Below, one piece after another: positions 26,224 to 32,159 of a stretch of DNA of 32,159 nt. The stretch's first letter is position 1. Every line of letters begins with the position of its first letter. Made by a program: the position numbers and the translations under genes. Origin of the DNA: an uncultured Photobacterium sp. (GTDB lineage: Bacteria; Pseudomonadota; Gammaproteobacteria; Enterobacterales; Vibrionaceae). The notes below the pieces were generated by a model, which saw only the letters and a list, made by a program, of their open reading frames with translations, ran no database searches and was not told where the DNA came from. The DNA lies in assembly GCA_947039005.1 (NCBI GenBank), contig CAMQXY010000031.1, positions 1 to 32,159 on the forward strand, in the 5' to 3' direction.

Positions 26224-28161
26224 GTGGCACGTCTATTTAGTTATTCTCGCGTTTTTTCACTTACTTTGTTGACGGTCGGATTAACGAGCACATTCAGTGT
26301 TCAAGCCGCTTCTTTAGAGCAACAACGAACATGGTATGAACAAGCGCAAAATGCTTTTTCAGCCAATGATATGGCAGTGTTTCATCAGGAAAAAACTAAG
26401 TTAGGGGGCTATGCGTTATACCCTTATTTGGAATATCGTGAATTTAATGCCCAGTTGGCAACGCAAAAGCCGAGTCAAGTGAAGGTATTCATTGAAAAAT
26501 ATAAAATGTTACCGTTTAGTCAGACTATAAAAACACGCTATTTAAATCAGTTAGTTAGTGATGGGCGTTGGCATGATTTTTTGAGCATGCAATATGCAGT
26601 GCCAAAAAATACTGACATGCAGTGTGCTTTTTATTATGCGAAAGAGAAAACCGGTCACGCGACATTAGCCTGGCAGGGGGCTGAAAAATTATGGCAGACA
26701 GGCAGTTCGTTACCTGCTGCTTGTGATGATTTATTAGATAGCTGGAATACCGCCGGTAAACGCACCAATGAGATGGTGTTAGATCGGATGGTTTTAGCGT
26801 ATGCAAAGGACAATAATAGCCTATTACGTTATCTTGATAAGCAATTAACAGGTAATGCTCAGGCTACTGGGGATGTGATATTAGCATTATATGACCAGCC
26901 TCAAAATGTGGCTGAGTTTGCTAAAAAAAGTAAAGTTACCTCTTTTAATCAAGCTCTGACTAAAAATGCTTTTTTACTGTTAGCGCGTAAAGATACCAAA
27001 CAAGCGGTTGCTGAGTATGATCAGGTTGTCAGTGGGCAGCATTTTGATAAAGCCACTAAACAAACATTGGCTGATGCGGTGGCTTCACGATTGATGTCAA
27101 CGACGGATGCGAGTTTAGCGCAATGGCGTGATAGCAAATTGGCACATAGTCACGATACCAGTATTTTAGAACGTCGCGTGCGTAATGCTATTCGTGAGGC
27201 TAATTGGAAGCAAACTCAACTTTGGATTGATCGCTTACCGAAAACGGCTCAAGAGACACCACGTTGGACATTCTGGAAAGCGAAATTATTAGCGCAAAAC
27301 GGTCATAAAAAACAAGCAGATAAAATTTATACCTCATTGCTAGGTGAGCGTGATTTTTACAGTGCTGCTGCCGCCACTATTTTGCATAAGCCGATTGTGT
27401 ACCCGTTGACCAAAGCACCGACATCGACAGCGTTATTAAAGCCATATACCAAGAGTTTAGCGCGTATTAGTGAATTGGTTGCCATTGATAAAACTACCGC
27501 TGCGAATCGTGAGTGGGGTTATTTACTCTCTAAAATCACCAATGTACAAACTAAGCGTCAATTGGCGGTATATGCTGAGAAGCATCAATGGCATTACCTT
27601 GCGGTACAGGCAACGATATCAGGTCAGTTATGGGATCATATGACACTTCGATTCCCATTAGCACACAAATGGCTATTTGATTTCTTTAGCGCGGAACGTC
27701 ATGTTCCAGCATCAACCATGATGGCATTAGCCCGTCAAGAAAGTGCGTTAAATATACATGCACAATCACATGTTGGTGCGAGTGGGTTAATGCAATTGAT
27801 GCCCGCGACAGCGGCAGAAACAGCGAAAAAGTTGGATTATAAATATGCAGGTAAACAAAGTTTATTTGATCCAAGTGTTAATATTCGCTTAGGTAGTGCG
27901 TATTTAAAAATGATGTTAGAACGTAACGATAATAATCGTGTTTATGCTTTTGCATCTTATAACGCTGGCCCTGGTCGAGTTGCACAATGGAAAAAAGTGA
28001 CGGCCGATAAACTTGATGTTTATGCATTTATTGAACAAATCCCATTTAATGAAACCCGTGGTTATGTTCAAAATGTATTAATGTTTGATATTTATTACAA
28101 TGAATTAATGGGACATAAAGGAAGGTTATTTAGCCCAGCTGAACTAAAAGCTCGTTATTAA
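26224..28161 (+). CDS. slt: Soluble lytic murein transglycosylase
   Basis: Slt70 cleaves peptidoglycan glycan strands to 1,6-anhydro products in the periplasm. With the GTG start at 26224 the protein is 645 residues, the E. coli length. GGAG lies six bases before this GTG, whereas the ATG at 26212 has no ribosome site and overlaps that GGAG. A signal peptide is visible (MARLFSYSR, a hydrophobic stretch, cleavage near SVQA-A). The alpha-helical doughnut (U and L domains) precedes the C-terminal catalytic domain with E506 in ARQESALN, then GASGLMQLMP and ASYNAGPGR. It is divergent from ettA as in E. coli. Confidence 0.94.
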   Translation: MARLFSYSRVFSLTLLTVGLTSTFSVQAASLEQQRTWYEQAQNAFSANDMAVFHQEKTKLGGYALYPYLEYREFNAQLATQKPSQVKVFIEKYKMLPFSQTIKTRYLNQLVSDGRWHDFLSMQYAVPKNTDMQCAFYYAKEKTGHATLAWQGAEKLWQTGSSLPAACDDLLDSWNTAGKRTNEMVLDRMVLAYAKDNNSLLRYLDKQLTGNAQATGDVILALYDQPQNVAEFAKKSKVTSFNQALTKNAFLLLARKDTKQAVAEYDQVVSGQHFDKATKQTLADAVASRLMSTTDASLAQWRDSKLAHSHDTSILERRVRNAIREANWKQTQLWIDRLPKTAQETPRWTFWKAKLLAQNGHKKQADKIYTSLLGERDFYSAAAATILHKPIVYPLTKAPTSTALLKPYTKSLARISELVAIDKTTAANREWGYLLSKITNVQTKRQLAVYAEKHQWHYLAVQATISGQLWDHMTLRFPLAHKWLFDFFSAERHVPASTMMALARQESALNIHAQSHVGASGLMQLMPATAAETAKKLDYKYAGKQSLFDPSVNIRLGSAYLKMMLERNDNNRVYAFASYNAGPGRVAQWKKVTADKLDVYAFIEQIPFNETRGYVQNVLMFDIYYNELMGHKGRLFSPAELKARY

Positions 28162-28211
28162 TAGTGATAATGTATTTAATAAAGTTATAGCTATTATTAG
28201 TAATAAATAAA

Positions 28212-28254
28212 ATAAGCCGCTACTGTGATGACAATAAATTGCAGTAGCGGTTAT
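28212..28254. terminator. Hairpin between slt and the TupA-like gene
   Basis: ATAA-g-CCGCTACTG (28212-28225) pairs with CAGTAGCGG-TTAT (28242-28254), with one bulged base. It lies between convergent genes. No long T-run follows on either side, so it may be a weak terminator. Confidence 0.5.
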
Positions 28255-28312
28255 GAGTAAATAAGCATAAAAAAGATATTGAAATTTGATATAAATGAAA
28301 ACTTGATTATGT

Positions 28313-29197
28313 TTATTTTTTTTGTGAAAAAGTTGGGTAATCTAATATCCAGCGCTTACCAAAGGTTTTATCCCAATCATCGGGGAACATTGAAAAACCA
28401 GCCGCAGGATACATAGTTAATTCACTAAAGGTGATTTGATCATTATGGAAGTATAAATCGACACGTACCATGTCATAATATTTACCAATACGTTCTGCTA
28501 TCTCAATCATTTTATCGATAAACGGTGGTTTTTCCGGTGCAGGGACATGACGTTGTTTAACGAGGGTTAAATCTAATTCATTCCAATCACGATCATAGAT
28601 ATTGCGGAAATGTTCACCAAAGCGCCCTTGGTCTAACTGGATGAATTCTACTTTACCATCAATGATATGCAATTTGTAATCGTCAGGCGCTGTACCATTA
28701 AAATCAAGAAACTCTTCGGCAAAAACACGTGGTGGAATATTTTGATAACTCCATTCACCTAATGAACCTGACTGATCTTTTTTAAACCAACGTTTAGCAA
28801 AAACTTTCATCTCTTGCTTTGAAAAGTGTTGGCCGTTACGAACAAATTCAATAGTTTGACTGGTGTGATTAGCTTTTAATACGTAATTATCAGGCATCTC
28901 ATCAAAGGGAAACATATCAAAATCTGCGATATATTTAGCAACCCATAATGTTTTTGGAATGTATAATTCAGGTGCGATTTCTTTTACAAATGCTTTTGCT
29001 GCCAGTTTATCGGCACCAAGGGTTAAATATTCACTGCGGTCATGAATCTTTTTTAATTGTATTTTTTCATTAAATGTTTGTGGATTCGAATAATTAATGA
29101 AAGTTTTAAATTTACGGTAATATAGAATTTGTAATCGTAATTTTATTGGGAGTTTAGATACTATTCCTGAAAATAATCGATATTGTAAGCTTTCCAT
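28313..29197 (-). CDS. TupA-type ATP-grasp protein (polysaccharide-associated)
   Basis: A 294-residue soluble protein of the ATP-grasp TupA family, often annotated as glycosyltransferase and found in surface-polysaccharide or teichuronopeptide clusters. Family features: NPQTFNEKIQLKKI near the N-terminus, a TLGADKLAAKAFV segment, YVLKANHTSQ (nucleotide binding), DDYKLHIIDGKVEFIQLD, and the metal-binding end RVDLYFHNDQITFSELTMYPAAG. The linkage formed and the substrate cannot be read from sequence. It stands alone between slt and trpR, which are close in E. coli, and its upstream flank is long and very AT-rich. It therefore looks like an accessory insertion, though no transposase or repeat borders are seen. 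Confidence 0.8.
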   Translation of the reverse strand: MESLQYRLFSGIVSKLPIKLRLQILYYRKFKTFINYSNPQTFNEKIQLKKIHDRSEYLTLGADKLAAKAFVKEIAPELYIPKTLWVAKYIADFDMFPFDEMPDNYVLKANHTSQTIEFVRNGQHFSKQEMKVFAKRWFKKDQSGSLGEWSYQNIPPRVFAEEFLDFNGTAPDDYKLHIIDGKVEFIQLDQGRFGEHFRNIYDRDWNELDLTLVKQRHVPAPEKPPFIDKMIEIAERIGKYYDMVRVDLYFHNDQITFSELTMYPAAGFSMFPDDWDKTFGKRWILDYPTFSQKK

Positions 29198-29852
29198 CTT
29201 AGGTTCTCTGCCTGTTGTGTATTTAACTTATAAGTTTTATTTATCTATTTGATAACTGAAATCAATAGACTTGTTTCTGCTATTGTATCAACCGATCATC
29301 AGTATTATTTACGAATAACTAAGTATAACTAAATTAGGCATTTTGATCCTATTTACTATGTTATCTCTATGTCAGTTTTTAATTATAAAAATATATGCAT
29401 AGTTAATAAGCTATAAATAAATAATATCAATCGTCATTTTTTTTTGGAATGTTACATAAACATTCGATATATTTCATTTTTATTTCTTTTTTAACATTCA
29501 ATAACAGTATTTTATTGCATATATAATTTGCAGCAAAGTAATATCAAAATGCCAAATTAAAGTATTACGTAGTATGTTACGCTTTTTGTCAAGATGTAAG
29601 CTGTTTCTGTTTTAAGCGATAGTTTAAAAGGTTATTTCACTAACGGAAAAAAGTATAATAAATAACAGTTGGTATAAAATAACATTCAATAATTATTGAA
29701 AATTCATATCGTTATAGATATCAATTAAACAGCGATACAGTGAATATTTAATCATTAAATTATGCACTGTAAAATATAACACTTGCTTGGTCTGATGTAG
29801 GAATCGCGGTACACTGCATCACGGATGTAATGCCTTATAGGATAAATAAAAA
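29198..29852. other. AT-rich gene-free region between the TupA-like gene and trpR
   Basis: These 655 bases are markedly more AT-rich than their surroundings and hold no convincing reading frame. A 9-base T-run lies near 29437-29445. Two AT-rich palindromes stand near trpR: TTCAATAATTATTGAA (29685-29700, perfect) and ATTTAAT-c-ATTAAAT (29746-29760). I found no recognisable TrpR operator (CTAG-type or GTACT/AGTAC). Confidence 0.7.
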
Positions 29853-30170
29853 ATGGCTGTAGACTTACCAAAGTATACTGATTGGCAACAGATTTTAGAT
29901 TTGATTCAGCAAGCCTCTGCACAGCAACGAGATGAATTATTTTTTAAAGTATTATTGACTCATGATGAAAGAGAAGCATTAATCGCTCGGGTGAATATTG
30001 TACATGAATTACTTAATAGTGAGCGTAGTCAACGTAAAATCAGTGAGTTACTAGGTGTTGGAGTCGCAACTATTACTCGTGGTTCAAATGAACTGAAGCT
30101 GCAAGATAATGAGACCAAAGCATGGTTAGCCGACTTTTTATTAAAAAATGGTCCTTCTGCATCTGAATAA
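29853..30170 (+). CDS. trpR: Trp operon repressor
   Basis: TrpR is the tryptophan-sensing dimeric repressor of tryptophan biosynthesis genes. The 105 residues match E. coli TrpR (108). The core LLTHDEREALIARVNIV and the helix-turn-helix SQRKISELLGVGVATITRGS are clear, followed by WLADFLLK. ATAGGAT lies 14 bases before the ATG. It is convergent with yjjX, as in E. coli. A self-regulatory operator could not be found upstream. Confidence 0.95.
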   Translation: MAVDLPKYTDWQQILDLIQQASAQQRDELFFKVLLTHDEREALIARVNIVHELLNSERSQRKISELLGVGVATITRGSNELKLQDNETKAWLADFLLKNGPSASE

Positions 30171-30220
30171 TAGTCATTGTTAGCCGTTGACTCACTGAGC
30201 TACTATCAATAAAAATGGAT

Positions 30221-30736
30221 TTAGTATAATTCAGGATTTAAAAAAGGAATTAAAGCTAAAATTAATGCTTGCTGATAGACACTACTGCGGCTTAATAAAT
30301 GGTGGGTCAGCATTGCAATGGCACCGCCTTTTTGTTTAACATTTTGTTGAGCAAACATTTCATCCATCACATCTCCTAACTCCATTCCTTGTGCTATTTT
30401 TGTTAATGCGAGTGGGGGTAATGGTAATGATGCTGAACGAGCCGTAGATATTTTCCCCTGATGTTCTATTACCATCCACGCAAATGTAAAATTATCATCC
30501 AGCCCCGCTTCTAAGCCAACGATGTAATCTGCATCAGGGTAGTGCTCACGACAATGAGTTACCCGATTATTGGCGCCTAGTAATGTTTCATCACAGGTTA
30601 ACGGTTGATCACGTACGCCACTAATCGCACTAAAGCCAGTTGTAGTGAATAATTGTTGTGGAAATGCAGCCTTGAAGGCATCGGTGACTGCAGTAATTTT
30701 TGCGGGATTAGTTGAGGCGACAATAATGGTTGGCAT
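30221..30736 (-). CDS. yjjX: Inosine/xanthosine triphosphatase (YjjX)
   Basis: Hydrolyses non-canonical ITP and XTP to keep them out of nucleic acids. The 171 residues match E. coli YjjX (170). ASTNPAKITAV (phosphate binding), DYIVGLEAGLDD, FAWMVIEHQG, ARSASLPLPP and SSVYQQALILALIPF are family blocks. ATG 30736 (MPTIIVAST) is chosen over the codon at 30820 because the extra 28 residues are not in the family. It is convergent with trpR; the 50-base gap shows no clear terminator. Confidence 0.92.
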   Translation of the reverse strand: MPTIIVASTNPAKITAVTDAFKAAFPQQLFTTTGFSAISGVRDQPLTCDETLLGANNRVTHCREHYPDADYIVGLEAGLDDNFTFAWMVIEHQGKISTARSASLPLPPLALTKIAQGMELGDVMDEMFAQQNVKQKGGAIAMLTHHLLSRSSVYQQALILALIPFLNPELY

Positions 30737-30811
30737 AATTACAACTTCGGTTAAAGAACACATTGAATAGATTAAAAATAACCGCTTTGGGATATAAACA
30801 AAAGTAATAAA

Positions 30812-30840
30812 AAAGCCCATCTAATAATAAGATGAGCTTT
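30812..30840 (-). terminator. Terminator of the Cro/CI-type regulator gene
   Basis: On the minus strand AAAGCTCATCT (from 30840) pairs with AGATGGGCTTT (to 30812), with one U-G wobble, then a T-run. It is better paired on this strand than on the other, and lies 32 bases beyond the gene's stop. Confidence 0.78.
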
Positions 30841-30871
30841 TATTTATCCCTAATTGAGCAGTCCGTGGTGA

Positions 30872-31510
30872 TTAACGGTCGTAAGCCCAGTCTGATTGAA
30901 TAATGTAACCGTGAATTTGGAACTCACCATTATTTACAAATAGGTTAGGAAAATCTGGTTGTGAAGTTGAGAATACAACGCCATCAGCCAATTGAGTCAT
31001 ATGGTAAAAATCAGGCTCACTGCCACGTACAGAAGCAAACACAGGTTGCTTTGGACGGTAGGTTGCTTCTTTGGTTGCTAATGCGTAGCTACCTACAGGT
31101 GCGCAATGAGAAATGTTTTCATTATCAATGAATAAACCTAGGCATGCATCACGATCTAAATGTTGAGGGATAGCACGCTTGCTGATCACTTCAACAGAAT
31201 CACCTAAGTTGTAAGCTGAAAAATCTTTACGGTGGATCACAGGGATATAGGTACAGGTTGCAGCGCTGTCATGTTCAGTGCTGATTGTCGTTGTCGCCTG
31301 TGTACCTGTATCAATCTGGCCCGTTAAGATGTAGCCAATTGAAGTATTTAGGGTTTCAGCAATCTTTTCTAGTTCACGTACTTCGATACCGTATTTACCA
31401 GATAATTTACGGCTCATCGTTCCTTGTTGAAGATTTAATGCTTCACCAAGTTGCTTTTGACTAATGCCTTGAACTTTAGCTAAACGCTTAATTCTTTCTA
31501 AATATTCCAT
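30872..31510 (-). CDS. XRE-family (Cro/CI-type) transcriptional regulator
   Basis: A 212-residue protein with an N-terminal helix-turn-helix (about 5-63; GISQKQLGEALNLQQGTMSR) and a C-terminal half (about 85-210) that resembles the LexA/CI S24 fold in outline. The S24 catalytic serine and lysine are not evident: the expected SM motif region reads NENISHCAPVG. Self-cleavage is therefore unlikely and the domain may serve in dimerisation or ligand sensing. ATG 31510 has AGGAAG upstream; an earlier TTG at 31531 is rejected. The target genes are not known. It does not belong to the usual E. coli neighbourhood after yjjX. Confidence 0.8.
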   Translation of the reverse strand: MEYLERIKRLAKVQGISQKQLGEALNLQQGTMSRKLSGKYGIEVRELEKIAETLNTSIGYILTGQIDTGTQATTTISTEHDSAATCTYIPVIHRKDFSAYNLGDSVEVISKRAIPQHLDRDACLGLFIDNENISHCAPVGSYALATKEATYRPKQPVFASVRGSEPDFYHMTQLADGVVFSTSQPDFPNLFVNNGEFQIHGYIIQSDWAYDR

Positions 31511-31787
31511 GAAACTAGCTTCCTGCTTCAAATAGGGGTTGTGAATACAAAATGCATTCTCAATAGTTATAAAACATATTACTCAAAAGTGTAGTAAAGG
31601 AATCATTGTTACTTAAAAAGTGCGATTGATTTGGTTAAAGAAATATACCCCAGAGGAAAGATGGGTAAAAAGTGGAACAAAATACGCAGAAAGAAATAAG
31701 TTTTGATTAAAAAAAGGGTAACGTTTACTTTGTGATTATTAGCAGTGGCACGCTATGTGAGATTAGGCAGGAAAATAGCATAAAGTT

Positions 31788-31866
31788 ATAACACCATGAT
31801 TTTAAATAACTTAAAAGTAAACTCAAGAGTGTTAAATATTATGGTGTTATTTGTTTTTTATTTTTG
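31788..31866 (+). terminator. Terminator-like hairpin with no gene upstream
   Basis: ATAACACCAT (31788-31797) pairs perfectly with ATGGTGTTAT (31841-31850). AT-rich inner pairing is possible, and TTGTTTTTTATTTTT follows. On the plus strand nothing coding precedes it, so it may end a small RNA starting between 31511 and 31787. Confidence 0.45.
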
Positions 31867-32096
31867 TAAATTAGGATTTATTTTGTAAAATACCCGTCAC
31901 TAATGATAGTTAAGTCAATAATAAAATTAAATAGTTTTTATGGGTATTAATTTCATTATTGATTAATTTAAGAATAATCAATAATTAAGGGGTGTTAGAT
32001 TCGGTATGGTATGCGCAATAGGTATGTAATGTATCGATATTGATGAAATATATTGCTGTGATTCAGGTTGTTCCATATAACGCAATAAGTCTTATT

Positions 32097-32146
32097 ATGA
32101 TTAAAGTATGAATAATGGAGATCGTGATTATTCATACTTTAATCAT
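32097..32146. repeat. Perfect 20-bp inverted repeat
   Basis: The left arm 32097-32116 (ATGATTAAAG...) and right arm 32127-32146 are exact reverse complements, separated by GGAGATCGTG. Arms are AT-rich. It could be a strong bidirectional terminator for a gene beyond the edge, or the core of a small repeat element. The T-run to its right is short. Confidence 0.9.
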
Positions 32147-32159
32147 TGTTTACTCATTG

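Larger units (their letters stand above)
31511..32159. other. Gene-free right end of the window
   Basis: About 650 AT-rich bases with no credible reading frame beyond a 12-codon ORF at 31661-31699. They hold three inverted repeats, listed separately where strong. One of them, ATTATTGATTA (31955-31965) with TAATCAATAAT (31975-31985), is an 11-bp stem with a 9-base loop. Confidence 0.7.

Noticed and set aside
29761..29852. TrpR self-operator
   Set aside because: The sequence GCGGTACACTGCATCAC near 29805 was considered, but it lacks the symmetric GTACT/AGTAC or CTAG halves of known operators.
28162..29852. Mobile element carrying the TupA-like gene
   Set aside because: No transposase, integrase, tRNA, terminal inverted repeats or target duplication were found around it.

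Overview
The window is ordinary chromosomal sequence of a gammaproteobacterium, most likely a Vibrionaceae member and probably Photobacterium. It is AT-rich (roughly 40% GC by eye). The gene order holD-rimI-prfC / yjjV / nupC-deoC-deoA-deoB-deoD / ytjB-serB / plzC / radA / ettA-slt / trpR-yjjX is the conserved 99-minute block of E. coli in the form seen in Vibrio (nupC joined to deo, a PilZ gene between serB and radA). The genus call is an inference from protein resemblance; no rRNA is present.

Layout. (1) 1-5353: the O2-independent ubiquinone genes. ubiU-ubiV point left and ubiT-yhbS point right, with a PAS-PAS-GGDEF-EAL cyclic-di-GMP gene between them. (2) 5588-7687: gldA, then the overlapping pair holD-rimI. 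(3) 7789-10359: prfC (left) and the TatD-family gene yjjV (right). (4) 10577-16995: nucleoside uptake and deoxynucleoside catabolism. NupC imports nucleosides; DeoD and DeoA release (deoxy)ribose-1-phosphate; DeoB converts it to the 5-phosphate; DeoC splits deoxyribose-5-phosphate into acetaldehyde and glyceraldehyde-3-phosphate. The genes are separated by long, structured spacers. (5) 17093-22904: ytjB, serB, a two-PilZ-domain protein (PlzC type) and radA. (6) 23014-28161: an M23 peptidase, ettA and the lytic transglycosylase slt. (7) 28313-31510: a TupA-type ATP-grasp gene in an AT-rich setting (the most accessory-looking gene), trpR, yjjX and a Cro/CI-type regulator. The last ~650 bases hold no gene but contain three inverted repeats.

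Most interesting non-coding signals: the ~245-base stretch before deoC folds into six consecutive hairpins, with a competing pairing in the third, and looks like an undescribed structured leader RNA. nupC has a promoter with two CRP-like sites 52 bp apart and a perfect TATAAT, the geometry of E. coli deoP2. A near-consensus FNR box precedes ubiU. A terminator-like hairpin with no gene upstream of it lies before slt. A perfect 20-bp inverted repeat lies at the right edge. No mobile element, CRISPR array, tRNA or rRNA was seen. I see no clear novel multi-protein system; the deo leader RNA and the c-di-GMP gene inside the ubiUVT locus are the best leads.
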